The notes under the pieces were generated by a model, which did not search any database, was not told the origin of the DNA, and worked only from the letters and a program-made list of their open reading frames with translations. The position numbers were made by a program, and so were the translations under genes. From NCBI GenBank assembly GCA_009823505.1, contig VZQC01000565.1, positions 1,029,115-1,093,114 on the forward strand: a stretch of DNA of 64,000 nt, written 5' to 3'. This document shows positions 23,342 to 35,421 of the stretch, in pieces; within the stretch, counting starts at the first letter, position 1; each line of letters begins with the position of its first letter. The stretch is from Rhizomys pruinosus. Lineage: Eukaryota; Chordata; Mammalia; Rodentia; Spalacidae.

Positions 23342-23748
23342 TGTGCTAGATAGCTTTAGTGTCAACTTGACACACCTGGGTTGAGGGAGCCTCAATTTGG
23401 GGATTGGCTACATTGGATTGGCCTGTAGCCACGTCTGTGGTGTATTGTCTTGATTGTCAGGCAATGTGGGAGGGCCCAGCCCACAATGAGTGGTGCCACC
23501 CTGGGCAGGTTGTCCTGTACAGTATAAGAAGCAGGCTGAGCATGGGCCAGGGGAGCAAGCCAGTGAACAGCATTCCTCCATGGCCTGTGCTTCAGCTCCT
23601 GCCTCCAAGTTCCTGCCCTGAGTTCCTTCCTTGGGCTCCTTAAGTGATGAACTGTGACCCAAGAGATGTAAGCTGAATAAACCCTTTCCTCCCCAAGTTG
23701 GTGTCAGTCAGAGTGTTTTGTCACAGCAATGGAAGACAAACTAGAACA
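23342..23748 (+). repeat. 3' LTR of the ERVL/MaLR-like element
   Basis: Direct repeat of 21798-22206 with the same TG...CA ends, TATAAG and AATAAA, followed by the ATAAC TSD. Confidence 0.85.
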
Positions 23749-23753
23749 ATAAC

Positions 23754-25511
23754 TTATTTTAAACTAAGAGAATACAAATAATCTAGACAAACCAGTATCT
23801 AGAAACAAGACTTGAAAGAACAAAAAATACTCCCAAGTGAAAAAATTCCAGGCCCAGGTGATTTCACTGTTGAATACTACTGATCCTTTAAAGGAAAATT
23901 AAAATCAATGTTTGTCAAAATATTACATAAAAAGGAAAAGAAGAGAATTTTTTCCATACATCTTTTATGGAACCAGCACTGAATTGGTAGGAAAAGTCAA
24001 ACACCCACACCCACAAGAAAACTATCATCCATTTTCCCACATGAACATAGATGCAAATATTCTCAATATTTTCTCACCAAATTCAAGAACATATCAAAAA
24101 GATAGGTCCCCTTGATCAAATTATTTCATTCTAGATATGCAGGGCTAGATGAGCATATATAAATTAATTTCTATAATTCATCGCCTAAATTCACTCAAGA
24201 ATAGAAATCACATGCTATCTCAATAGATTTAGAAAAGACCTTTGATAAAGTCAGACATCACTTCCTGATGAAATCTCTGGAGTAAGAGGGGTAGAGGGAA
24301 TATAATTCAACACAATAAAAGGCTATATACAAATGGCCAATAGGCAAGATGGTATATATTGCATGTTAAATATTGAAAAACCAGAAGCATTCCCACTGCT
24401 ATCAGGAACAGGACAAGGATGTCCACTCTTGACTATTCCTAAATGGAGTATTTGGAATCAGCGAGAACAATGAACCATGAGGAGGACCCTAAAAGAATTT
24501 AACAGGAGCAGAAGTCAGAGTATCTTCATTTGCAGGTAATAGGAGTCTAACTCTTGAGAAGCCACTAGAAAACTCCTAAAGCTGATAGTCAGTTTCAGCA
24601 GAGTAATAGAACACAAAACAACACATAAATCTATAGCTTTCCTATATACCAATAAAAAAATCCTTAGAAAGAAATAAAGAAATATGTACTATTCATGGTA
24701 CTCAGAAACAATGAAATATCTTGGAAAAAATGTTGTCAAGGAAATGAAAAATCATCACCAACAAGAGTATAACACACTGATGATAGATATTGAGGAAAAC
24801 ACTGGAAATTTAAAAGAGTTCAGACTCATGGATTGCAAGAATTAATCTTGTGAAAATAGCCATCTCACTAAAATCATATGATTCTGTGAAAACAGGATAT
24901 CAACATGTGGAAGAATGAAAGTATATACTCATCTCTCACTCTGCACAAATATCAACTCAAAAGGAATCAAAGACCTAAACATAGACTTCAAACTCTGAAA
25001 CTGTCTGCAGAAAAATAAAAATAAAAATAAGAAATAGAAAAAAATAAGGTGGACAGTTCAAGATAGATGTATGGAAGGACTTTCTGAACAAGACTGTGGT
25101 CACTCTAGAAATAATGAAACTGAGAAATGAAGTAAAGGTTTATGTATATATAGCAAAGTAAGCAGTCAATTGAGTAAAGAGGTGGCCCATCAAATGGAAA
25201 ACACTCTTTACCAGCTATACAACTGGCAGAAGTTTACCCAGTGTACTACAAACTAATCTTGGAAATGTTTTAGAAAACTAAGACCCAATGCAACTCAGTT
25301 TTTAAAAATGCCATATGTAATAAAACAGACAGTTCTCAAAAGAAGAAAAGCAAATGGCTAGCCAACACCTAAGAAACTGTCAAACATCCTTAGTGCTCAT
25401 ATAAATACAGATTATTACTATTTTGAGATTTTACCAGACCTCAGTCAGAATACCCATCATTTCCATAAAATTCTCAAAGAAATATAAGTAGCTAATAAAC
25501 ATTGGTGAAAG
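23754..25511 (+). mobile_element. Old L1 ORF2 fragment, 3' part (continuation)
   Basis: RT-domain remnants follow the LTR element: PGPGDFTVEYY-like near 23850, ENYHPFSHMNIDANIL at 24015-24065, QGCPLL near 24413. The catalytic loop near 24530 is decayed (FAGN-like). ORF2 homology runs on to about 25500, where a younger L1 begins. Together with 21000-21797 it forms one split element. Confidence 0.8.
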
Positions 25512-25514
25512 TAT

Positions 25515-27637
25515 TCAGACAGCAGCCTCACAAGAAATAAGATCCACAATTGACAAATGGGACCTCATTAAACCCAAAAGCTTCTGTACATCAAAAGAAA
25601 ATTAAGTGAAGAGAAAACCCACAGAGTGGGAGGAAACCTTCACCACTTATACATCTGACAAAGTATTAATTTCCAGAATATATAAAATACTGAAAAAAAA
25701 AAGAAGAAAACAAATGACTCACTCAAAAGATGGAGCAAAGGGCTGAAAAGAGACTTCACAAGTGAGGAATTAGAGATGGCTGAGAAACATCTTAAAAAGT
25801 GTTTAACATTGCTAAGAATTAAGGAAATGCAAATTAAACCCATTTTAAGATATCTCACTCTGAAGACTGGCTAGGATCAATAAAACAAATGATACCAAGT
25901 GCTGGAGAGGTTGTGGGAAAAGGGGATCACTCATCCACTGCTGGTGGGAATGTAAACTCGTACAGCCACTATGGAAAGCAGTGTGGAGAACCCTTGGAAG
26001 ACTCAAAATGAGCTTGCCACCTGACCCAGTCATACCACTTGTGAGTATACCACTAGTGGGTATATATGCACAAGACTCATCTTACTGCAGAGATACAGGC
26101 AAAGCCATGTTTATTGCAGCTGTCTTCACAATAGCGGAGAGCTATAACCAACCCAAGTGCCCTTCAACTGATGAGTGGATAGAGAAAATGTGGTACATCT
26201 ACACAATGGAGTTCTATGCAGTGGTAAAGAAAGATGACATAATGAACTGTGCATGTAAATGGATGGAACTAGAAGATATTATGTGAAGTGAAGTAACACA
26301 GTCCCAGAAAAGCAAAGGACTAATGGTATCCCTCATCTGTGGATGCTAGCACCAAGCACCTAGTTGTAAGGCAAACTGAGCAACATTAATGCTATATTTC
26401 TCATGATCTGAAAGCAACTGTGCTCTTATACTGTGAATCCCTAGACAAGTTCTAGAACTAACCTATCATTTATTTTCTGACTTTGGATTTTTGGTATATG
26501 ATAGTGTGTATGTATGCTTTTCTTAGAGTAAATAAAACTAAAATGGAAAAATGTGAATCATGAAATACGATATGGAAATAACATAGTTTGTTTTCAGAAG
26601 ATACAATATTTGTATAGATGCAATGTATCAGGATGGTATAACTTAGCCTTTCTGGGTGCTTACTGACCATACTTAATGCCCATACCAATTTGGCCAAGGG
26701 ACCTAAGGGATAAATTTTTTCCTTTCCCTCAGAGTTCGACTAAGTCTCAGGGGAATATGCATGGGGGCATCTCTTGAAATGTCATGCAAATGTGAGTCAC
26801 CAGTCTTCCTGTGCAGGGAGTCTTGGAGAGTCACTAATGGGACTTCAGCCAGTGTCCAGTCTATAAAGAGGAAAATCTTCTCATGCTTCAAAAAGGGAAG
26901 CCTGCTCTAGCAAGACCTGACTTTATCCTCAAGTGGATGGAACTGGTAAATGAAAAGCTGAAAGAACCAGGGGCTCTCACCTCCCCCCAAAAAAACCCGA
27001 GGACCTCTAATCACCAGATCCTCAACTGACCATAAGAAAACAAAAACCTTGGTTAATCTAGGCTAACTGTGTGGCCTTAAGCATACAAAAGGAAAGTACA
27101 GCCAGAAATAATCAGTAAGGCCTGAAAAATTGTACTTCAGATATAAAACTTTAAGTCTTAATCAAAAGACAAGAAAAAAAGAGAGAGAGCATGGTTGTTT
27201 TGCCTGTCTTCAATTCTTACTGGCAAGTACATCTACTCTGTGGCTGCCACTGCATTTGCCATTCTTTCAAAGACATGAGACTCAACTTTTTAACCCTCCA
27301 ATATGGACTGATGACTCATGTCTCTCCAAGAATCCTCTAAACCTTCAATGCTAGATGGGCACTACTGAGATATCCAACTTGTGGACTGAGCAGCTACTGG
27401 GATTTCAGCCTCTTCAGAGTATAGACTGCCATTGTTGGACTATCCAGGCTCTATCGCCGAGGCCAGTAGAGGAAGATCAAGACAGGATAAGTGCTTACTA
27501 GACCTCATTTGATTGACCATGTGGAGCACAAGGGCAAGACTGATGGTTCTTTGGGCTTGCCAAGGAGGAACCTTCAAACACTTCATTAAGGAAAACATGA
27601 CATCTTCTAGAAAAAAAAAGAAAATCCCCTAATTCAG

Positions 27638-27694
<57 letters not shown>

Positions 27695-27930
27695 ATACCA
27701 TAAGGTTGGAGAGAACAACAACAATATGAAAACTAGAAATAAAAACTTTGGAAAGACTCAGAAAAAGATACAAGACATGTATGGCAGAGTGCAGGAACTC
27801 AGGTGGGGTGGGGGGCATGGAAAGGGAAGTAACTCTAAATTTGATTGAGAAATGATTTGTGATGTATGAAAAAAGTTTAATAACAATAAAAAATAAAAAA
27901 GAAAAGTAAAGGTAAAAAAAGAACAATAAA
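25515..27930 (+). mobile_element. 5'-truncated L1 with a long 3' UTR containing module X sequence
   Basis: Starts in ORF2 at the position matching 3776 of the first L1 (CAGACAGCAGC). The C-terminal frame AAVFTIAESYNQPKCPSTDEW ends near 26285. The 3' UTR is about 1.6 kb: an L1-type part to about 26540, a part homologous to module X (about 26560-27150, with CAGTCTATAAAGAGG at 26857), then a tail with a G-rich tract (27804-27825) and an A-rich end near 27880-27930. The architecture equals that of the L1 at 44419-49746. Confidence 0.8.
27641..27695. repeat. (AT)n microsatellite
   Basis: About 27 AT units with one interruption, inside the L1 3' UTR tail. Confidence 0.95.
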
Positions 27931-28087
27931 GGTGTATTGCTGGTCTTACAAGCTGAAAGCAAATTGCTTCTGGTGGTCCTTATGAACAGGTTTTGAAGAA
28001 AGTATTCCAGATATGGGACGTGTTAATTTGTTCAAGTAAGGTAACTACATCTTATGCATCAGCTGCAATTGGAGTCACTACTTGATT

Positions 28088-28203
28088 ATTTTTTTAATTC
28101 TTTTTGAGACAGTGTCCCCCTGCAGTCCCAACTGGCCTGGAACTTGCTTAGTAGACCATGCTAGCCTTGAACTCACAGAAATCTGCTTGCGTCTGCTTCC
28201 TGG
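28088..28203 (-). repeat. B1 SINE, partial
   Basis: Minus-strand B1 lacking its 5' 40 bp; it contains the GGCCAG/TCTACTAAGCAAG-like centre and the GACACTGTCTCAAAAAG end. Confidence 0.82.
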
Positions 28204-28254
28204 TCTACTTGATAAAATTTTTGATAGTCACCTGACACTAATTTCTGCAATCCC

Positions 28255-30625
28255 TCCAAGAATGGCTTGGGCAATAAGGTGAGAAAGTGAAATTAAAGGA
28301 GTATTAATTGGAAGAGAGGAAGTAAAATTATCTCTTTTTGCAGATGATATGATAGTTTACCTAAGGGATGCTAAAAACTCCACCAGAAAACTCCGAGAAA
28401 CAATAAAAGTTTCAGTAAAGTGGCAAGATATAAAATAAACCTAGAAAAAATCAGTAGCCTTTCTTTACACCAAAAATAAGCAACTGGAGAAGGAATATAA
28501 GGAGACCTTCCTCATCACAATAGCCTCAAAAATAATAAAATAAAATAAAATAAAATACCTGGGAATAAACCTAACCAAAGATACCAAAGACCTCTAAAAC
28601 AAAAATTTTAAAACCTTGAAGGAGATTGAAAATGACAACAAAAGATAGAAAGACCTCCCATGTTCAAGGATTGGAAAAATTAATATAGTAAAAATGTCCA
28701 TTCTACCCAAATTAATATACAGATTCAATGCAATCCCAATCAAAATCCCCATGAGCTTTTTCACAGACTTGAAAAAAAATCCTTATATTCATGTGGAAAA
28801 ACAAAAAACCCTGACTAGCTAAAGCAACCCTGATCAAAAAGTGCAATACAGGGGGGGATTACTTTACCAGACTTCAAGCTGTATTACAGGGCTATAGTCA
28901 TAAAGACAGTCTGGTACTGGCAATAAAATACCAGACCCATTGACCAAAGGTACAAAATTGAAGATCCAAACTTGAGCTAATATAACTTCAGCCACCTCAT
29001 ATTTGACAAAGGGGCCAAAAAAGCTCAACGGAGGAAAGATAGCATCTTTAGCAAATGGTGTTGCAAAACGGGATCACCATTTGTAGAACAAAATTAAACA
29101 CCTCTCACCCTGTACAAAAATAAACTCTAAGTACATCAAAGAACTCAACCTGAAACCTGAAACCCTGAAGGTGATAGAAGAAAAATTCGGCAGCAACCTA
29201 CAAGACACAGGCATAGGAAAAGACTTTCTAAATCGAACATCAGCTGCATAGGAAATAAGGACAATAACTGACAAGTGGGACCTCATGAAACTCAATAGCT
29301 TTTGTACTACTAAAGAAACAAAGGAAGTGAAGAGAAAATCCAGAATAGGAGGAAACCTTCACCACTGATACATATGACAGAGAATGAACATCTAGAATAT
29401 TATAAACTACTTAAAAAACAAAGAAGTAAGAAAACAAATGACCTACTCAAAAGATGAAATAAAGAGCTGAACAGAGACTTCACCAGTAAGGAAATAAAGA
29501 TGGATGAGAAACATCTTTAAAAGTGTTCAACATAGTTAATAATTAAGGAAATGCAAAATAAAACCACAATAAGTTATCATCTCACTCCAATAAGACTAGC
29601 CAAGATCAAGAAAACAAAAGACACCAAATGCTGGAGAGGTTGTGGGGAAAGGTGAACATTCATCCACTGCTGGTGGGAATGTAAACTCTTACATCCACTG
29701 TGGAAAGCAGTGTGGAAAACCCTTAAAAGACTCAAAATGAGCCTACCACCTGACCCAGCCATACCACTCCTGGGTATATACCCACAAGACACATCCTACC
29801 ATAAAGATACATGCACAGCCATATTTATTGTAGCTCTCTTCACAGTAGTAAAGAGCTGGAACCAACCCAAATGCCCTTCCACTGATGACTGGCTAACAAA
29901 ATGTGGTACATCTACACAATGGGGTTGTATGCAGCAGTAAAGAAAGATGACATCATGAACTTTGCAGGTAAATGGATGGAACTTGAAGCCACTGTTCCCA
30001 GAAAAAACAAAAAAGGCAAATGGTTTCCACATTTGTTGATACTAACACCAAATCTCCAGCTGTCAGGCAAACTGAGCAACTTTATTATTATATTTCATTG
30101 TATCTGAAAGCAACTGTGCTATTATAATGTGACTCTCTTAATGGGCTCTAGAATTCACCTACCACTTATATTCACAGATTGTAATTACCATATATTGGTG
30201 GAAGACATGTATTCATATTCTAAAAAAAGAATGTAAAGTTATACTTCTTTTTACCTGCATGCAACTTTATTGTTAAAATGTGAATCCTTAAACATGTTTT
30301 GGAATGAACCTATAGTTTATTTGCAAACTTTGTAATTTTGATTTATGTGTGGTGTGTATATATGCATATTTTTGAATAATATAAAATTAAAGGGAACAAA
30401 ACAGAGAGAAAAACCTGTTTAAACTGACCAAACAGTAAACTTGTGCATCAAAAATGTTATAAAAGACTAAGGAAAAGATGCAAGACAGGACTGAACATGT
30501 ATGACAGAATCCATGAGCTCTGGTGGGAGGTGGGGGGCATGAGGAGTGGGCATGGATGGGAGAATGAGGCTAAATTTGATTAAGAAGTGTTGCATGAAAT
30601 GTGCTCAATAAAAATTAACTTAAAA
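28255..30625 (+). mobile_element. 5'-truncated L1 with a short 3' UTR
   Basis: Begins inside the RT domain shortly before the catalytic loop ([15 protein letters not shown] at 28337-28381, frame broken around it) and runs through the ORF2 C-terminus (ALFTVVKSWNQPKCPSTDDW near 29830-29890). The 3' UTR is about 610 bp. It lacks module X and has the G-rich GTGGGAGGTGGGGGGCATG tract at 30520-30540 and AATAAA at 30606-30611 before the tail. Frameshifts and stops are frequent. Confidence 0.87.
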
Positions 30626-30652
30626 AACCACAATGATAAAAAATATCCTCTT

Positions 30653-30821
30653 GCCGGGCGTGGTGGTGCACGCCTTTAATCCTAGCACTTGGGAGGCAGA
30701 GGCAGGTGGATCTTTGTGAGTTCAAGGCCAGCCTGGTCTACGGAGCAAGTTCCAGGACAGCTGGGGCTACAAGGAGACCCTGTCTCGAAAAGACCAAAAA
30801 AAAATATATATATATATATAT
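30653..30821 (+). repeat. B1 SINE with 10-bp TSD
   Basis: GCCGGGCGTGGTGG to CCCTGTCTCGAAAAGACC with an A/(TA)n tail. ATATCCTCTT flanks it at 30643-30652 and 30822-30831. CpGs are retained, so it is a young copy. Confidence 0.95.
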
Positions 30822-30852
30822 ATATCCTCTTATATAAAAAAAGAATCTATTT

Positions 30853-31273
30853 TTGAGAAAATTCACCATCCTTCATGCCAAAAGTTGTGGAGAAACTTGG
30901 GACAGAATATATGTATCTCAACATATAAAAACAATATATAAGAAGTGCAAAGGAAAATTCATGCTAAATGGAGAAAAACTCAAAGTATTTTCACCAAAAT
31001 CAGAAAGAAGACAAGGATGTCTACTCTCAATGCTCCTCTTTGGCATAGTCCCTTGAGTCTTAGCTATGGGAATAAGATAAGGAAAGAGATAAAGAGGATG
31101 CAAACAAGAAGGGAAGAAATTTAAGCATCCTTATTTGCAGATGATATGGTTCTATACAAAAAGACCCCCAAGATTCCACCAGAAAAATCCTAGAGCTGAT
31201 AAAGACATTCAGCAAGATACAAAACATTCCAATCTCTGTAGCACTCCATTGTATCAACAGCAAATATCCCGAG
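30853..31273 (+). mobile_element. Old L1 ORF2 RT-domain fragment, left of a solo LTR
   Basis: Diverged ORF2: wording YKKCKGKFMLNGEKLKVF, RQGCLLSMLLFGIV (31000-31050) and FADDMVLYKK (near 31137) mark the reverse transcriptase. It continues at 31734 after the LTR. Confidence 0.82.
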
Positions 31274-31733
31274 TGTGAGGAACTCTAGGTTCTGAAACCT
31301 GGACCACCATTCTGATGCAGGACACAGACAACAAACTCAAAGGAAGGCTGACAAAGTTTTATTCCTGAATCTTAAGGTTTTATATCTCTCTCAGGTTGTA
31401 GAGGTTTTCCAAGGACAATTACAGAAAGCTACACAATGTGTACGTGCTGTGCTAGATGTGAGGAAGGCTTTAAGAGAGAAACAGAATTCAAGGTTTGGCA
31501 GGCCTAGCCATAAAAGTAAACAGGGAACGTAGTGACATTGGGTTTCAACAATAATATGCCTGTGTTTACAATTCAAGTATAAACAATCAGGGGCAGAGTC
31601 TTAGCCAAACTCTGCAAGCTTCTACCAAGCCCAAGCATTCAAGCACAATCATTCCAAGCTGGCCCTCCCCCAACTCTTTAGGCTTCTTTCAAGCCTTTGG
31701 CATTCACCCAGCAAGAGAATTCATAACTCCACA
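31274..31733 (-). mobile_element. Solo LTR (460 bp) inside an L1
   Basis: On the minus strand it starts TGTGGAGTTATG and ends TTCCTCACA, giving TG...CA ends. It has GATATAAAACC (TATA box, 31375-31385) and AATAAAA (31357-31363) about 25 bp apart, the order expected for U3-R. The flanks CCGAG (31269-31273) and CTGAG (31734-31738) are a 5-bp TSD with one CpG-to-TpG type change. No internal sequence is present. The family is not identified. Confidence 0.8.
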
Positions 31734-31900
31734 CTGAGGAATAAAACAGGGAAAAATTTATATTAAAAAATGATTTTGCATTAAAGCTAACTAAAGAAGT
31801 AAAGACCTATAAAGTTAAAAGTTGAAGACACTGAAAAAAAGAATTGATGAAGACAATGGAAAATGGAAAGACCTAGTTGTATTTTTTGATGTTATGCATG
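31734..31900 (+). mobile_element. Old L1 ORF2 fragment, right of the solo LTR
   Basis: Continues ORF2 from 31273 after one TSD copy. The wording resembles the L1 segment at 3100-3190 ([19 protein letters not shown]), ending near 31900. Confidence 0.7.
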
Positions 31901-32381
31901 CTCATTTCAACATTACAGGTAATTTTTTTAATCTCTTTTTTTACAAAATAATATTTTCTTCTTAAATTTTTATTTTATATTTCATGATTTTTCCAGACAC
32001 TTGTTCTGTCGCATGCATTTTTAAATTCTTGCTTATCCTAGTAGTCCTTCAACAAGCTATAGAGAATACTTTTCATAGAACACCAGTAAATAATATTATG
32101 CCCTTAAAAGATACAACACAGAGACAGTTTAAAATCTGTATATTATTATTATGACAGTATTGACCTTTGGATAGACTTCTTCCTCACATGAGTGCAGTTG
32201 AATATGTATTTGTCTCCTTTAGTGGTGTTTCCTTAAAGCAAATAGAATGCATTACCCAAAGCATGTGATTGGCAGAGATGGGCATGGACTGGTGGGAGGA
32301 AAAGGGGGTTCAGATAGGAGGGAGTGATGAAATATGATCAAGATGTAGTGCATGAAACTCTACTAAGTTTTGGCAGAGAGA

Positions 32382-32438
<57 letters not shown>

Positions 32439-32706
32439 GAATGCATGTAATAGGCTGCTGCTTTTTTTTTACAGGTATAGAGCAAAAAAGGGGAAGAAAG
32501 CCAAATAGATTGGTAATATCAGGCCCATCTTGGGACCACACCAAATCTGGCATCCATCAGAGTGAGGAAGGAGTAGAAGTTATGAAGATGACTCGGGTTC
32601 AGCTTCTGGTACAAAGAAAGCAAAATCCCATGATTTAACAAGCACATGGGTCTTAACAATCATATGGTGCAAAGGACCATGGTAATCAGAGAATATTCAT
32701 CCCTGG
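31901..32706. other. Unassigned DNA with a (GA)n tract
   Basis: The stretch 32280-32374 resembles an L1 3' tail (GGTGGGAGGAAAAGGGGGTTCAG then a GATCAAGATGTAGTGCATG-type end). Otherwise nothing is recognised. Confidence 0.4.
32375..32436. repeat. (GA)n microsatellite
   Basis: About 30 GA units with one ACAA interruption near 32389. Confidence 0.95.
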
Positions 32707-32887
32707 TGTATTAGTCACTTTTCTGTTGCTGTGATAAAACCACCATGAGCAAGGTAACTTAAAAAGGAAGAGTTTATTTGAGCTTATGATTGATGCTTCC
32801 AGGGAATCAGAGTCCATTGTGGCGGGAAGCATGGTGGCTGGGGCTGGAGCAGCAAGCTGAGGGTCACATATCGCAATGAGCACAGGA

Positions 32888-32889
<2 letters not shown>

Positions 32890-32929
<40 letters not shown>
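32890..32929. repeat. (GA)n microsatellite inside the solo LTR
   Basis: About 20 GA units. The related LTR at 53669 has a (CT)n at the matching place, so the tract belongs to the family. Confidence 0.95.
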
Positions 32930-32932
<3 letters not shown>

Positions 32933-33055
32933 GAGACCACAAGGCTTGTTAAACTCACTAAGCCCACCCCCAATGACTTACTTCCTCCAACATGGCCACA
33001 CCTTCTAAAACCTCCACGAACAGTGCCACCAACTGGAAACAAAATGTCTGAATAC

Positions 33056-33303
33056 GGGGCTGGAGAGATGGCCTAGCGGTTAAGAGCGCCGACCGCTCTT
33101 GCAGAGGACCGGGTTCAATCCCCAGCACCCACATGGCGGCCGAGAACCGTCTGAAACTCCAATTCCAGGAGAACTCCAGTTCCAGGGGAATCCGAGACCC
33201 TCTCCTGACCTCCGCGGCATTGCACGACACGGGTGCACAAACCTGCATGCAGACAGTACATTCATACACATACAAAATAAATAAATAAATAAAATTAAAA
33301 AAA
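33056..33303 (+). repeat. B2 SINE with 15-bp TSD
   Basis: Begins GGGGCTGGAGAGATGGCC with A box and B box (GGTTCAATCC) and ends in (TAAA)n and poly(A). AAAATGTCTGAATAC flanks it at 33041-33055 and 33304-33318. It is inserted in the LTR at 32707-33357. Confidence 0.95.
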
Positions 33304-33362
33304 AAAATGTCTGAATACTTAAAGCCTATAGGGGACATTCTCATTCCAACCACCACACCTGG

Positions 33363-35421
33363 AGCTGCTGGGATTAGGGAAAAACATTAAAGAATGACTC
33401 TCACAGCCTGCCTTATAAGGCCATATGGGGCAGATGTGATTGAGTGTAGGGAAAGCATGGGAAATAAACAGTATAACAAATCATACATCCTTGAGACACA
33501 GGCTGGAAAACTTGAGGCCGTATAAAGGAGAACCAGTCCCTGATGGACAAAGTCAATAGGAGCCATTAGAGATACTTGGTCATCAGCAGTGGAGGTCCCC
33601 ATGGGTATCAGGGCCTGGAGGACCACAGAGGAGGGACAGATACTACTGAGGGAACTGGGTATGAGAAAACAATTTATGACACTCAATTAACTGGGCTGTC
33701 TGTGTTCACCAGAAATTTAAAGCAGAACTTGATTAAGCAGGGACTTTGAGATTGGCATGGAGCTTTACTGAGTTTGCTCGGTCACTTAGTCAGACAGGGT
33801 CTTTATGAAGTAGGAAGGGCTTTGGCAGATCTAAATGACTTAGACCAGCAGGTAAACTATGCTTGAAAAGTGATAGAGCAACCTAGATGGGAGAGAAAAA
33901 GGCAAAACAGAGAAATAGGTCCATTTGGTTTACTCAAAGGCAAATGAGACAAGATTTATGTTAAGCCCAAGTTCCTAAGGAAAAAATTGATGCGAGGTTA
34001 AATTCTGTACTAAAGCATGCTGGAAGGGTTTAAAGCTTGAACAGTTCACAGAAGGCATATGTGTAAAAGTAATATGAGAGTACAAAATAAAAACTGTCTT
34101 AGAGGTGGGTAATCATCCTCCAAGACTAAGCAGAGTATATTTCCCTCCTGCTAATTTATGCTAGGATGGGTAGAGACAATTTGCACAGCCAGGTTCCCCT
34201 AGAAGCCATGTGTGGTTGATGGACCCAGAAACGGGTGTTGTCTGTTATACCAAATGGAAGTTTAGCCTATCATAGCACTCCTAGGTGTGTACTTACCAGA
34301 AATGTGCATGTGGACTTACAAAACCCTCACATTCTAACGTTGGCAGCACTGATTGGATTATTTCCAAGCTGGAATCTATCCAAACGCCATTAACAAGCAT
34401 GGAGATAATTGAAAGATGTGCTGTATTCAAATAATTGAATATTAGACAAAATGAAGAAAAAGATGTAGTAGCTATGTCTAGCAATGTGATTGAATATCTC
34501 AAATACCAGTCTAAACAAAACAAGAAAGACTAAACAAGAGAGTACATAGCTTCCTTTCCATTTACACAAAGCACAAAATCCGGCAAATGTGGGCTGTGTT
34601 CTTAGAGATACTGGGTCTTGGGGGTTGGAGACCTGAACAGCCATGGTTCCAGGTTAAGATATTCGACCTTGGAGTTTCTGATGAGGTTGGGTCCACAACA
34701 ACTCTACCTGCAGCAAATGATTCATTTGTCTCTTTGTATTCATTACTATGCTGTAACTCTGTACAAAGTTAGGAAATCAGCATTCAAAATGCTGGATCTC
34801 TGAATTGTTCATTCATATCAAGTTAGACATGGGCCAGTTTTTTCACACATATAAAGATGAAGTCCTTAGCTGACTAATTTTATGTATTGCTAGGAAACCA
34901 ATCCCCTCCTTCCAAGCTCTCAGCAGGGCAATCCTGGCATTTCCTTGCTGTGTCCGGGGGTGTTGATTGTGAAAACATTGCCTAACTGCACTTCTGTAAA
35001 TGATTATTAAAGGGGCTTTCACTGCTTTCTGTTCTGTGATTCCCACAGTGGAAGCAGCTGAAGGTTTATGAAATCCAGATGTTACCGTCACCTGCTGCTG
35101 CTCACATTCCCAGAAACAAAAACTTATTTCCAATAAGAACAGGCTGGGATTTACAGGAACACACCTCCCAATAGGTCACAGCGAGGGCGCAGTAAGAGGG
35201 GATCAAATTCCTAAGCTGCTGCTGGGCTTGTGGTTGACTGTTTTTCCTTTACTTTGTAGAAGTTTCTGAAGGGTGGGGCATCTAGTCACCCCTGATTTCC
35301 TAAACTGTGTTTCAACCTCCTTTTGAGGCAAGAATTTTCCTGCACTAATCACAATGTTTTAGCAGAGGAGAACAGAACAGTCAAACTTCGTGGTTCAATA
35401 CACCCCTGAAAGATCCAAAAC
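33363..35421. other. Unassigned DNA including the presumed 5' flank of the Cfh-like exon
   Basis: Apart from the old L1 at 34270-34620 I recognise no repeats. The last few hundred bases should include the promoter and 5' UTR of the exon at 35422 if that call is right. I see no clear TATA box there. Confidence 0.4.
34270..34620 (+). mobile_element. Ancient L1 3'-end fragment (L1M-like)
   Basis: The order of weak matches to the old mammalian L1 3' region is preserved: a 'CACTGATTGGATTATTTCCAAGCTGGAA' -like part written here only in outline, a 'CCAAACGCCATTAACA' part, then GAGTACATAGC followed by CCATTTACACAAAG. It is far more diverged than the other L1s, so it predates the rodent radiation or nearly so. 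Confidence 0.5.

Larger units (their letters stand above)
21798..23748 (+). mobile_element. Complete non-autonomous ERVL/MaLR-like LTR retrotransposon
   Basis: Two direct repeats of about 408 bp flank 1135 bp of non-coding sequence. Both repeats begin TGTGCTAG and end in ACA, giving TG...CA ends. The element is bounded by perfect 5-bp TSDs ATAAC at 21793-21797 and 23749-23753; class III elements make 5-bp duplications. A leucine-tRNA-like primer-binding site (TGGTACCAG...GTGGGG) starts 5 nt after the 5' LTR. No gag or pol frame is visible, as in MaLR elements, so mobilisation would have needed another element's proteins. It sits inside an older L1. Confidence 0.85.
32707..33357 (-). mobile_element. 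Solo LTR of the family seen at 51973-54081, with a nested B2
   Basis: On the minus strand it starts TGTGGTGGTTGGAATGAG and ends GTGACTAATACA, as do the two LTRs at 51973 and 53669. Perfect 5-bp TSDs CCTGG lie at 32702-32706 and 33358-33362. Inside are a (CT)n tract (minus) and an AATAAA near the end. Without the B2 and its TSD it is close to 390 bp. A single LTR remains, presumably after LTR-LTR recombination. Confidence 0.85.

Noticed and set aside
27498..27962. 154-codon minus-strand frame
   Set aside because: It runs through an (AT)n repeat and the antisense of an L1 3' UTR; low-complexity Tyr/Ile stretches come from the repeat.
33740..33860. Short retroviral env-like reading (ALADLNDLDQQVNYA)
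   Set aside because: Only about 15 residues, no flanking domain; chance cannot be excluded.
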